A stretch of 64,000 nt of DNA from Streptomyces narbonensis (GTDB lineage: Bacteria; Actinomycetota; Actinomycetes; Streptomycetales; Streptomycetaceae). Shown piece by piece: positions 32,867 through 42,356 of this stretch. The DNA lies in contig NZ_BMSF01000023.1 of the NCBI RefSeq assembly GCF_014649015.1, positions 28,972 through 92,971 of the forward strand. Direction: 5' to 3'. The notes beneath the pieces were generated by a model. The model searched no databases, was not told the origin of the DNA, and saw nothing but the letters and a program-made list of their open reading frames with translations. The stretch's first letter is position 1, and every line of letters starts with the position of its first letter. A program made the translations under genes and the position numbers.

Positions 32867-33397
32867 ATGACGTCCGTGACGAGCACGAGCCTGCAGGATC
32901 TGATCGACCGCGCCGACGTGCGGGGCCTCGCGGCCGCCGGGCTCGCGTGCCTGGACCGGTGCCTGCCGCTGCTCGCGCCCGAGCGCGCCGAGGCGCTCCG
33001 GCCCGTGTGGGCCGCGGTGGCGCGCGGGGACGGCGGGGCGTGGGCCGAGGCCGTCGGCAAGGTGCGGGTCGAGCTGGGCGGCGTGGGAGGCGAGGACGCG
33101 GACGCCGGCGGGGTCGTGACGATGGTGCACGCGATGCTCGACGGAGTCCCCACTGAATGGGCCGATGAGCCCCTGCGGGCCTGGGCCGGGCAGTGCTCGG
33201 CGGTCGCGCTCGCCGTGCACCGTCTGTACGACGCGACCGAGGCCGGCCCGCTGCATGCCGGCGAACTCCGTCGCCAGCAGGCCGTCCTGGAGGTCGCCGC
33301 GCACGGACCGACCGGCCTGCGCCGGGCCCGTGAGCTGTCCATCGAGGGCGGACGGGTGCTGCGCGCGGTCGTCTCGCGCCGGGCGCGGACCGCCTGA
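32867..33397 (+). CDS. Hypothetical helical protein
   Basis: A 176-residue Ala/Arg/Leu-rich, apparently soluble and mostly helical protein without a recognised domain, signal peptide or membrane segment. Start ATG 32867 has GAGGAGG 6 nt upstream. It is monocistronic, with an operator-like inverted repeat in front and a 16-bp terminator hairpin behind. Confidence 0.8.
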   Translation: MTSVTSTSLQDLIDRADVRGLAAAGLACLDRCLPLLAPERAEALRPVWAAVARGDGGAWAEAVGKVRVELGGVGGEDADAGGVVTMVHAMLDGVPTEWADEPLRAWAGQCSAVALAVHRLYDATEAGPLHAGELRRQQAVLEVAAHGPTGLRRARELSIEGGRVLRAVVSRRARTA

Positions 33398-33412
33398 GCC
33401 GCGAAGGAGCGC

Positions 33413-33448
33413 AGCGAGGGGGTGGCCGACGCCGGCCACCCCCTCGCT
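33413..33448. terminator. Bidirectional hairpin terminator
   Basis: 16-bp perfect arms (33413-33428, 33433-33448) with a 4-nt loop lie in the 84-bp gap between convergent genes. Confidence 0.85.
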
Positions 33449-33481
33449 TCGTACGGACCTTGCTTCGTGCGGAACGTCAGC

Positions 33482-34219
33482 TCAGGCGTCCGGCTCCTGG
33501 ATCGTCACCGAGGCGATCGTCTCGGCGATCTCCCGTTCCGCCGTGGCCTTGTCGAGGCCGAGGCCGGTCAGTACGCCCTCGCCGTCCTCGTGCTCCATGA
33601 GCGCCAGCAGGATGTGCTCGGTGCCGACGTAGTTGTGGCCGAGGCGCAGGGCCTCGCGGAACGTCAGCTCCAGGACCTTCTTCGCCGCCGCGTCGTACGG
33701 GACGAGCGTGGGCGGCTCGTCGACGGCCGGCGGCAGGGTCGCCGCGGCGGCCTCGCGGACCTGGTCGAGGGTCACGCCCTTCGTCTGGATCCAGAACGCC
33801 GCGAGCCCCTCGGGCTCGGCGAGCAGGCCGAGCACCAGGTGGGCGGTGGTGATCTCGCCGTTGCCGACGGCCGTGGCCTCGTTCTGGGAGGCCATCACCA
33901 CGTTCCGGGCGCGGGGGGTGAAGCGGTTGAACCCCGCGCTCGCGTCCATCTTCTCCGCGTCCGGATCCTTGGGGACGAAGCGCTTCTGGGCCGCCTGGCG
34001 GGTGACGCCCATGCTGCGGCCGATGTCGGTCCAGGACGCCCCGGAGCGCCGGGCCTGGTCCACGAAGTGGCCGATGAGGTGGTCGGCGACATCGCCGAGG
34101 TGGTCGGCCGCGATGACCGCTCCGGAGAGCTGCTCCAGGGCGTCGGGATGGACCTTCTTGATCGCTTCGATGAGCTCGTCGAGACGGACGGGGACCTTCG
34201 GAACGACTGGATTCGTCAT
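33482..34219 (-). CDS. HTH plus Clp-N (ClpC/A N-domain) protein
   Basis: A 245-residue protein. The N-terminal half (about 10-80) has a helix-turn-helix-like segment SWTDIGRSMGVTRQAAQKRF. Residues 92-235 hold two ClpA/C N-domain repeats (FTPRARNVVMASQNEA...TTAHLVLGLL and LELTFREALRLGHNYVGTEHILLALM) but no AAA ATPase module. It is thus a transcription-factor-like protein with a chaperone adaptor domain, perhaps sensing misfolded or marked proteins. A 23-bp palindrome covers its leaderless promoter, so autoregulation is likely. Confidence 0.9.
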   Translation of the reverse strand: MTNPVVPKVPVRLDELIEAIKKVHPDALEQLSGAVIAADHLGDVADHLIGHFVDQARRSGASWTDIGRSMGVTRQAAQKRFVPKDPDAEKMDASAGFNRFTPRARNVVMASQNEATAVGNGEITTAHLVLGLLAEPEGLAAFWIQTKGVTLDQVREAAAATLPPAVDEPPTLVPYDAAAKKVLELTFREALRLGHNYVGTEHILLALMEHEDGEGVLTGLGLDKATAEREIAETIASVTIQEPDA

Positions 34220-34225
34220 GAGGCA

Positions 34226-34255
34226 ACCTTAGGTTGACACTCCTGGAGTGTCAAC
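34226..34255 (-). promoter_or_regulatory. Promoter and 23-bp palindrome of the HTH/Clp-N gene
   Basis: GTTGACACTCC (34233-34243) and GGAGTGTCAAC (34245-34255) are perfect 11-bp arms around one base. On the minus strand, -35 TTGACA (34249-34254), a 17-nt spacer and -10 TAAGGT (34226-34231) place transcription start at the ATG (34219). The palindrome fills the -35 and spacer, an ideal autorepressor site. Confidence 0.9.
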
Positions 34256-34627
34256 TGATGGTTGACAGTGAAATGGGTGCACCACGCCCAACCCGAGACG
34301 GGTGGCGCGAGAGGGAGGGGAGGGGCGGGAAAAGGGAGACGACCGGGGCCGCCACCCCCCACAGGAGAGGCCCCGGTCGTCATCCACGGAGCCGCAGCAC
34401 GGCTCCGTACTCCATACAGCGCCGGTGCTGCGCTTTCTGTCACACCGGCACGTGCACCCGCACGTGCAGCACGACAGTCGTCTCGAAGGTTGCAACTTGT
34501 ACAAAGACCCCGGACCGCGTGGACGCGGCGCGGGGGCACGACGTAGCGTGCAGGTGCGCGAGGCGGCGTGGCGGCAGTGACCAGCCGCGACGACGCGACG
34601 ACGCGACCGACGAACAGGGTTTGGGGA
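34256..34627. other. Structured intergenic region before the ECF sigma gene
   Basis: No gene is evident here. It holds a 12-bp hairpin (34339-34350 with 34369-34380, loop 18), a smaller one (34387-34393 with 34399-34405), and two identical GCACGTGC octamers (34448-34455 and 34460-34467) set 12 bp apart. The last could be tandem operator half-sites for the downstream sigma gene; the hairpins could be an RNA leader or small RNA. Confidence 0.6.
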
Positions 34628-35320
34628 GTGCTGGGGGACGACGCGGAGCTGACGGCCGCGGTGCTCGCTGCGCAGGACGGGGACGAGAACGCCTTCCGTA
34701 CTGTGTATCGCGCCGTGCATCCTCGGTTGGTCGGCTACATACGCACACTGGTCGGCGAGGGCGACGCCGAGGACGTCGCCTCGGAGTCCTGGCTCCAGAT
34801 CGCGCGCGACCTCGACCGCTTCAGCGGAGACGCGGACCGCTTCCGCGGCTGGGCGGCCCGGATCGCCCGTAACCGCGCCCTCGACCACATCCGGATGCGC
34901 GGCCGACGGCCCGCCGTGGGCGCCGACGACACCGAACTCACCGACAAGCCCGCCGACTCCGACACCGCGGACGAGGCACTGGAAGCCCTGGCCACCGGCC
35001 GCACCATGCACCTGATAGCCCAACTTCCGCAGGACCAGGCCGAGGCCGTCGTCCTGCGCGTCGTCGTCGGCCTGGACGCCAAGAGCGCCGCCGACACCCT
35101 GGGCAAGCGCCCCGGCGCCGTGCGGACCGCCGCGCACCGGGGTCTCAAGAAACTTGCCGAGCTCCTCGGGGCCGACGGGGCCCCGGACGAAGGGGCCGAT
35201 GGGGCAGGTGGGGGCGTGGTTCCGCTGGAAGGTGTGCCTCCGCAACGCGGGCGCGGGGCGGGTCCCGCGGGTCCCGGCGGTGTGACGCATTCGCGTCCCC
35301 GTACGCAGAAGGACATGTGA
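34628..35320 (+). CDS. ECF sigma factor
   Basis: About 230 residues. Region 2 covers AFRTVYRAVHPRLVGYIRTLVGEGDAEDVASESWLQIARDLDRF and region 4 LIAQLPQDQAEAVVLRVVVGLDAKSAADTLGKRPGAVRTAAHRGLKKL. A Gly/Pro-rich C-terminal extension (~45 residues) follows region 4. The GTG 34628 start is a choice by length; GTG 34577 is possible. The stop overlaps the next ATG (TGATG), coupling it to a putative membrane anti-sigma protein. Confidence 0.9.
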   Translation: MLGDDAELTAAVLAAQDGDENAFRTVYRAVHPRLVGYIRTLVGEGDAEDVASESWLQIARDLDRFSGDADRFRGWAARIARNRALDHIRMRGRRPAVGADDTELTDKPADSDTADEALEALATGRTMHLIAQLPQDQAEAVVLRVVVGLDAKSAADTLGKRPGAVRTAAHRGLKKLAELLGADGAPDEGADGAGGGVVPLEGVPPQRGRGAGPAGPGGVTHSRPRTQKDM

Positions 35321-36459
35321 TGGCCGACGAGCGCTACCAGTGGCTCGACCAGGAGGCCGCGGAGCGGCTGCTCCGGGGCGAGCCGGTCGAGGCCCTCGAC
35401 GACCCCGCGCGCGCCGAGGCCGGACGCCTCGCGGAGGCCCTCGACTCGGCCCGTACACCTTTCACCGCCCGCGCCGGACAGGCAGAGCTGCCCGGTGAGG
35501 CGGCGGCACTGGCCGCCTTCCGCACGGCCTCGGCCGAACGCGCCGCCCTCGCCGCGGCCCCGTCCGCCGCCGCCCGTACCGGTCACGCCGAACTGGGCCG
35601 CGTGCGGCTCGCCACCGCACCCTCCGCCGCCAAGCCGGCGCGCCGCCGCTGGGCCCGCTCCGTGCGCTCCGTGCGGTACGGGCTGGCCGCCGCGGTCGCC
35701 GCCGTCACGGTCGGCGGCGTCGCCGTCGCCGCCGGCACGGGCGTCCTGCCGCTGATGACCCCCGAGCCGGCGGCCTCCGTCACGGCGGCGGAGAGCCCGG
35801 AGCCGGTCGTCACGGGCTCGCACGGCGTGCGGAAGGACCCCGTGGCGCCCACGGCCGGACCGGACGGCGTCGGGCACTCGCCCGGCTCCTCGCCCTCGCC
35901 CGGGGCCACCACCTCCCCCGGCTCGGCCTCCTCGCCCCTGACCCCTTCGCTCTCCACGCCGCCGGCCACCCGGCACACCCCGGAACCGGGCCGGACGACG
36001 TCCCGCCCCGGCGGGGGCACGGCCACCGCCGGTCCGGTGACGAAGGAGAAGGCCCTCAAGGCCTGCCGGGACTACCGGTCCGGCCGGCTCGAGACCGCCG
36101 ACCGCCGGCAGCTCACGAACACCCTGCGCGGCGGCGAGACGCTTCGCCGGTACTGCGACCGGATGCTCGCCGGCGACCCGGGCGGCGGCTCCCCCGCGTC
36201 CGCCGAGCCCCGCGAGGACGGCAAGGACGACGGCAAGGATGACGGCAAGGGCGACGGCAAGGACGACGGCAAGGACGACGGGGAGAAGGACGGGAAGAAG
36301 GACGACGGCCGGAAGGGCGCCGGGAAGGACCGCGACGGCGACCGCCGTGACGGCCCGGGCGACCGCTCCGGCCGTGGCTCCGGAAGCGCCGACGAGAGCG
36401 GCCGCGGAACCCGTTCCGCAGCAGGTGTGACACTTTCCGGCTCGTCGGCGCAGTATTGA
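35320..36459 (+). CDS. Putative anti-sigma membrane protein with Asp/Gly/Lys repeats
   Basis: A 379-residue protein coupled to the ECF gene. It has an acidic/Ala-rich cytoplasmic N-terminus (about 1-115), one transmembrane helix (about 120-142), a long Ser/Pro/Thr-rich outer linker, and a short conserved-looking piece (KEKALKACRDYRSGRLETADRRQLTNTL...RRYC) with two cysteines. A low-complexity tail of DDGKDDGK-type repeats and Arg/Gly follows. It is probably the cognate regulator of the sigma factor; no zinc motif is visible. Confidence 0.82.
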   Translation: MADERYQWLDQEAAERLLRGEPVEALDDPARAEAGRLAEALDSARTPFTARAGQAELPGEAAALAAFRTASAERAALAAAPSAAARTGHAELGRVRLATAPSAAKPARRRWARSVRSVRYGLAAAVAAVTVGGVAVAAGTGVLPLMTPEPAASVTAAESPEPVVTGSHGVRKDPVAPTAGPDGVGHSPGSSPSPGATTSPGSASSPLTPSLSTPPATRHTPEPGRTTSRPGGGTATAGPVTKEKALKACRDYRSGRLETADRRQLTNTLRGGETLRRYCDRMLAGDPGGGSPASAEPREDGKDDGKDDGKGDGKDDGKDDGEKDGKKDDGRKGAGKDRDGDRRDGPGDRSGRGSGSADESGRGTRSAAGVTLSGSSAQY

Positions 36460-36583
36460 GTGAGCCGACTGGTCATCGGCGGCGCCATGAGCCGGGGTTC
36501 CCCCCGTACCTACGGCTCTGCGCACCCGGCGCGGGTGGGGCACGTTCCCCCGGTCCCACCCGCGCCCCTTCTTCTCCGCGCCA

Positions 36584-37477
36584 CTACCAGTGGACGACGA
36601 CCTTGTCGCCGACCTTCACCTGGTCGAAGAGGGCCGAGAGCTTCGCCCGGTCCCGGACGTTGACACAGCCGTGCGAGGCCCCGTTGTAGCCACGGGCCGC
36701 GAAGTCCGACGAGTAGTGCACCGCTTGGCCGCCGCTGAAGAACATCGCGTACGGCATGGGCGTGTGGTAGATCGTCGACGTCCACTTGCGGGCCTTCCAG
36801 CCCACGCTGAACGTGCCCTCGCGGGTCGGGGTGTTCTCCGAGCCGAAGCGGACGTCCATGGACGAGACGACCCGGCCGTCGATCATCCAGGCCAGGGTCC
36901 GGCTCTCCTTGCTGATGCAGAGCACCCGGCCGGTCATGCAGCGGGCGTCCGGGGTGTCCAGCTTGTTCGTCGTCGACGGCTTCAGCTCGTCGGCGGTCGG
37001 CTTCCGGCTGGCCGCGAGCAGCCGCTCCCACGTCGTCCCGTCGACCGAACCCGTCCGGGGCAGCCCCTGCTTCTTCTGGAACGCCTTGACCGAGCCGGCC
37101 GTCATCGTCCCGTAGAAGCCGGTGGGGGCCCGGTCGAAGTATCCGAGCTGCCGGAGCCGCGCCTGGAGCTCGCGGACCTGCTCGGTCTCATCGCCGTCCT
37201 TCATGAGGGCCTCGGCCGCCGGGGAGCCGGTGCCGGTGCCGGTGGAGGCGGAGGCGGAGGGGGACGGCGGCTTGCCGTCCGTGGTCGGCGTGGCGGTCGC
37301 GCCGGGGGCGGTGGAGGCCGTCGCGCTCGGAGCCGTGGTCGACGGCCTCGGCGCCTTCGACGAGGGGCCGGCGCCCGGGCCCCCCGGATCGGCCGCCTGA
37401 GCCGTACAGCCCGCGGCGAGCGCCACCGCCGCTGCTGCCAGTACCGCTCTGCGTATGACGGACGTGGTCCGCTTCAT
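36584..37477 (-). CDS. L,D-transpeptidase lipoprotein with peptidoglycan-binding domain
   Basis: A 297-residue exported protein. The signal peptide ends at lipobox LAAGC (Cys about 24), followed by a Pro/Ser/Thr linker, a PG_binding_1 domain (about 92-150) and a YkuD domain. The catalytic motif HYSSDFAARGY...ASHGCVNV contains the nucleophilic Cys. It makes 3-3 cross-links or attaches proteins in the wall. ATG 37477 was chosen because it starts a canonical lipoprotein signal. Confidence 0.95.
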   Translation of the reverse strand: MKRTTSVIRRAVLAAAAVALAAGCTAQAADPGGPGAGPSSKAPRPSTTAPSATASTAPGATATPTTDGKPPSPSASASTGTGTGSPAAEALMKDGDETEQVRELQARLRQLGYFDRAPTGFYGTMTAGSVKAFQKKQGLPRTGSVDGTTWERLLAASRKPTADELKPSTTNKLDTPDARCMTGRVLCISKESRTLAWMIDGRVVSSMDVRFGSENTPTREGTFSVGWKARKWTSTIYHTPMPYAMFFSGGQAVHYSSDFAARGYNGASHGCVNVRDRAKLSALFDQVKVGDKVVVHW

Positions 37478-37612
37478 CGTTGCCCCCCGGGACGAGTCGT
37501 GTGTACGTAGGGATGCTTCCCGCGCGCGTCCGGTTGCGTGCGCCCCCTCGCCGCTACAGTCCGACGCGGGGGTCCGCACCGCTGGTGGCAGCTCTATCGG
37601 AAGGCACAGCAC

Positions 37613-39193
<1,581 letters not shown>

Positions 39194-39213
39194 CGACCAG
39201 GGGGCGCGTAGAG

Positions 39214-39273
39214 GCAGGTCACGCAGGTCACGCAGGTCACAGCGGAGTGTCGCACCCGTGTGCGACACTCCGC
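39214..39273. repeat. Three 9-bp direct repeats followed by a 14-bp hairpin
   Basis: GCAGGTCAC occurs three times head to tail (39214-39240). Then GCGGAGTGTCGCAC (39242-39255) pairs perfectly with GTGCGACACTCCGC (39260-39273) around CCGT. The hairpin ends 3 nt before the LysE ATG, so it can act as terminator of the mutase gene, operator, or structure occluding initiation. Confidence 0.85.
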
Positions 39274-39276
39274 TCC

Positions 39277-39933
39277 ATGCTGGGTGTCATCGATCTGCCG
39301 ACCTATCTCGTGGGGCTCGTCCTCATCATCCTCCTGCCGGGGCCGAACTCGCTGTACGTGCTGTCCGTCGCCGCCCGCAAGGGCACGCGGACCGCGTACA
39401 AGGCCGCCGCCGGAGTCTTCACCGGGGACGCGGTCCTGATGACACTGGCCGCCCTCGGTGCGGCCTCGCTCCTCCAGACCACCCCGCTCCTCTTCACCGT
39501 CGTGAAGTACGCGGGCGCCGGCTACCTGGCCTGGATGGCGTACGGGATGCTGCGGGCCGCCTGGGCGATGTGGCGCGGACGGGGCGGTTCGGCGGACGAC
39601 GAGGCGGAGCAGGCCCCGGCCGGGGCGGCGGAGCGTCCGTACCGCCGCGCGCTGCTCATCAGCCTGTTCAACCCGAAGGCGATCCTCTTCCTGATCTCGT
39701 TCTTCGTGCAGTTCGTCGACCCCGGATACGCCTACCCGGCGCTGTCCTTCCTGGTCCTCGGCACGCTGCTCCAGCTCGGCAGCTTCCTCTATCTGACGAC
39801 CCTGATATTCGGCGGGACGCGGCTCGCAGCCGCCTTCCGGAGCCGTCGGCGGCTCTCGGCCGGGGCGACCTCGGCGGCGGGCGCGCTCTTCCTCGGCTTC
39901 GCGGTGAAGCTGTCCCTCAGCAGCGCCGCCTGA
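39277..39933 (+). CDS. LysE/RhtB-family amino-acid exporter
   Basis: A 218-residue membrane protein with about six hydrophobic segments and the family's early motif LLPGPNSLYVLSVAARKG and ISLFNPKAILFLISFFVQFV. It is predicted to export an amino acid (LeuE-like pattern). The ATG 39277 directly follows a perfect hairpin and has no Shine-Dalgarno sequence. Confidence 0.92.
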   Translation: MLGVIDLPTYLVGLVLIILLPGPNSLYVLSVAARKGTRTAYKAAAGVFTGDAVLMTLAALGAASLLQTTPLLFTVVKYAGAGYLAWMAYGMLRAAWAMWRGRGGSADDEAEQAPAGAAERPYRRALLISLFNPKAILFLISFFVQFVDPGYAYPALSFLVLGTLLQLGSFLYLTTLIFGGTRLAAAFRSRRRLSAGATSAAGALFLGFAVKLSLSSAA

Positions 39934-40027
39934 CCGGTCGACCCTTCCGATCGCCCGGCCCTTCCGCCGCTCGATCCTCCGGCCGCTTGACCCTGACACC
40001 GTGTGAGGCCGTTCCGTAGGGGGCGTC

Positions 40028-40849
40028 ATGTTCATCATCGGAGACTTCGCCCGGCACGGGCGGGTGTCGGTCCGCATGCTGCGTCACTACGACGCCATCG
40101 GACTGCTGCGCCCGGCCCGGGTCGACCCGCACTCGGGCTACCGCTTCTACACCGCGGAGCAGCTCGCCCGGCTCAACCGCGTCATCGCGCTCAAGGACCT
40201 CGGCTTCACCCTCGAACAGGTGGGGGCGATCCTCGACGAGCAGATCGACGCGGACGAGCTGCGGGGCATGCTGCGTCTGCGCCAGGCCGAGCTGGAAGCG
40301 GCCCTGGAGGCGGCGCGGGCCCGGCTCAACCAGGTCGGCGCGAGGCTCCGAGCCATCGAGACGGAGGGACGCATGTCCACCCAGGACGTCGTCGTCAAGA
40401 AGATCCCCGCCGTGCGGATCGCCGAACTGAGCACGGTCGCCGCGAGCTTCGGCCCGCACGACATCGGTCCGGCCATCGGGCCGCTGTACGAGGACCTGTG
40501 CGGCCGTCTGGAGGCCGCCGGCGTCACCGGCTTCGGCCCGGGGATCGCGTACTACGAGGACGCGGGCAAGGGGGACGGTTCCGTCCTGGTGCACGCCGGC
40601 ATGACGGTCCCGGAGGGGACGGTCGTCGAGGGCGTCAAGGTGCACGTCCTGCCCGGCATCGAGCAGGCCGCGACCATCGTCCACCGGGGCTCGATGGACA
40701 CCATCCTGCCGACGGCGCAGACGCTGGCCCGCTGGATGGACACCAACGGCTACGTGTCCGAGCACTACGCGCGCGAGCTGTACCTGGAGTGCCCGGAGGA
40801 CCGTACGCAGTGGGTGACGGAGCTCCAGGAGGCGATCGTCCGCGCCTGA
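40028..40849 (+). CDS. MerR-family regulator with GyrI-like effector domain
   Basis: A 273-residue regulator. The MerR HTH is FIIGDFARHGRVSVRMLRHYDAIGLLRPARVDPHSGYRFY, followed by a dimerisation coiled coil (about 70-115). The C-terminal GyrI/AraC-E-bind-like domain (from about residue 122) binds ligands in BmrR-type multidrug sensors. No efflux gene is adjacent except the LysE exporter upstream. Confidence 0.94.
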   Translation: MFIIGDFARHGRVSVRMLRHYDAIGLLRPARVDPHSGYRFYTAEQLARLNRVIALKDLGFTLEQVGAILDEQIDADELRGMLRLRQAELEAALEAARARLNQVGARLRAIETEGRMSTQDVVVKKIPAVRIAELSTVAASFGPHDIGPAIGPLYEDLCGRLEAAGVTGFGPGIAYYEDAGKGDGSVLVHAGMTVPEGTVVEGVKVHVLPGIEQAATIVHRGSMDTILPTAQTLARWMDTNGYVSEHYARELYLECPEDRTQWVTELQEAIVRA

Positions 40850-40864
40850 GCCGAGGGTGAGGAG

Positions 40865-40896
40865 GGGCCCGGGACCCCCGCACGGGTCCCGGGCCC
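40865..40896. terminator. Bidirectional terminator hairpin
   Basis: GGGCCCGGGACCC (40865-40877) and GGGTCCCGGGCCC (40884-40896) are 13-bp perfect arms with a 6-nt loop. A partial second copy of the same element follows at about 40912-40940. Confidence 0.85.
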
Positions 40897-40988
40897 GAGT
40901 GTGAGGAGGGGCTCGGGGCCCCCGCACGGGTCCCGGGCCCTGGCTCTGTCCGGGCGGCTCGCTCACGGCGCGCCGCCCTCCGGCCGTC

Positions 40989-42356
40989 CTACTTCCGGGC
41001 GGCGCTCCGCTTCCGCAGCTCCTTGCGCAGCCGCAGCGCGCGCCGGGCCAGGCGGCGGACCTTCGGGTGCCGGGGGATCGGGAGGCCGCCCGGCAGGTCG
41101 AGGACGGTGAGGCGGCGGCGGGTGAAGTGCTGCCGGGTGAGCTCGGCGTGCGGGCCCGACAGGTGCCGCGCCGCAGCCTCCCGCAGGTCCGCCCGGATCT
41201 TCGGCTGCATCGCGAAGCCGACCGCGGCGACCAGGTCGTTGAGCTCGGCCACGGACGGGACGGGTCCGGCCGGCTCGTCCGCGCCGCCCTCCTCCAGGGG
41301 CGGGACGACCGCGTCCACCACCGTGAGCGGGATCCGGTTGCTGTTCTGGAAGGGGGTGAGCCGCTCCAGGAGCGTGCCCGTGCCGACCCGGGCCACCGGC
41401 AGCCCGTAGAAGGACCGGGCCGTGAGCAGCGCCGTGGAGAAGCAGCCGACCACGAGCGCGGGCCGCAGCTCGCGGTAGAGCACCTCGGCGAGCACGGTCC
41501 TGTCCTCGACGGTCAGTTCGGCGCCGAGCCGCTCCGCCTCGTCCACCAGCGCCCGGGACCAGGCGTCGGGGGCCGTCGGGTGCGGCTTGAAGACGAGCCT
41601 GCGGTGGCCGCGGGCGACGGCCCCGCGGACCATCCGCAGGTGCAGCTCCTCCTCGTCGGCGACCGTCAGCAGCTTCAGGGCGGCCAGGTACTGGCCGAGG
41701 AGGAGCGCCGGGCCCTCCGCCGCGGCCGCAGCCGCCGGCCCGGCCGCCCCCGCGACCGGTCCGGACAGCTCCTCGACGACCTTCGTGAAGGCCTCCGCCG
41801 GTACGGCCTCCGGGACGGCCCCGAACTCGGCGAGCAGCAGGGGTTCGAGCCCGGGGACGAGGTCGAGGTGGAGGAGTCGGCGGACCCGCCCCCCGATCAT
41901 CGGGTCGATCTTGTTCCGGGTCGGTCCGTAGCTCATCAGGCCGTCGGCGTAGACGGTGACGGGTGCGTCGGGCAGCAGCTGGGCGATGGCGAGCGCGGGC
42001 GTCACCTGGGGGGATTCCAGGGCCAGTTCGACCCGGTCGCCGCCGAGGTCCCAGATCCGCCGCAGATGGCGCTGGAGCATCGGCAGGTCGCTGCCGCGGG
42101 GCGTCCAGCCGGCGGGGTGGAGCGGGGAGATAGTCTCGTTCCAGGACAGCACGGAGTCGAAGCGGCCGCGCAGCCGCTCGAAGCCCTCGGCCTCGTCGAC
42201 GGCCGGGGTGGTCTCCGGCACGGCGGCGTTGTTGGTGACGAGCAGGATCCGGCGGTCTGCCCGGCCGAAGCAGCCGCTGTCCAGCGCGGCGGCCAGGGTC
42301 GCGGCGCCGTAGAGGGTGGAGGCGCAGAAGATCTGGGTCGTACGTCGGGCGCTCAT
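40989..42356 (-). CDS. Polysialyltransferase-like glycosyltransferase
   Basis: A 455-residue protein resembling bacterial alpha-2,8-polysialyltransferases (GT-B fold). It has the D/E-G-type motif VTVYADGLMSYG near residue 150 and the HP motif LVFKPHPTAPDAW near residue 270, with Ser/Thr of GCFSTALLTARSF following. It is predicted to transfer a CMP-activated nonulosonic acid to a growing chain. A Gly/Ala-rich insert (about 205-225) is present. ATG overlaps the upstream GT2 stop (ATGA). Confidence 0.85.
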   Translation of the reverse strand: MSARRTTQIFCASTLYGAATLAAALDSGCFGRADRRILLVTNNAAVPETTPAVDEAEGFERLRGRFDSVLSWNETISPLHPAGWTPRGSDLPMLQRHLRRIWDLGGDRVELALESPQVTPALAIAQLLPDAPVTVYADGLMSYGPTRNKIDPMIGGRVRRLLHLDLVPGLEPLLLAEFGAVPEAVPAEAFTKVVEELSGPVAGAAGPAAAAAAEGPALLLGQYLAALKLLTVADEEELHLRMVRGAVARGHRRLVFKPHPTAPDAWSRALVDEAERLGAELTVEDRTVLAEVLYRELRPALVVGCFSTALLTARSFYGLPVARVGTGTLLERLTPFQNSNRIPLTVVDAVVPPLEEGGADEPAGPVPSVAELNDLVAAVGFAMQPKIRADLREAAARHLSGPHAELTRQHFTRRRLTVLDLPGGLPIPRHPKVRRLARRALRLRKELRKRSAARK

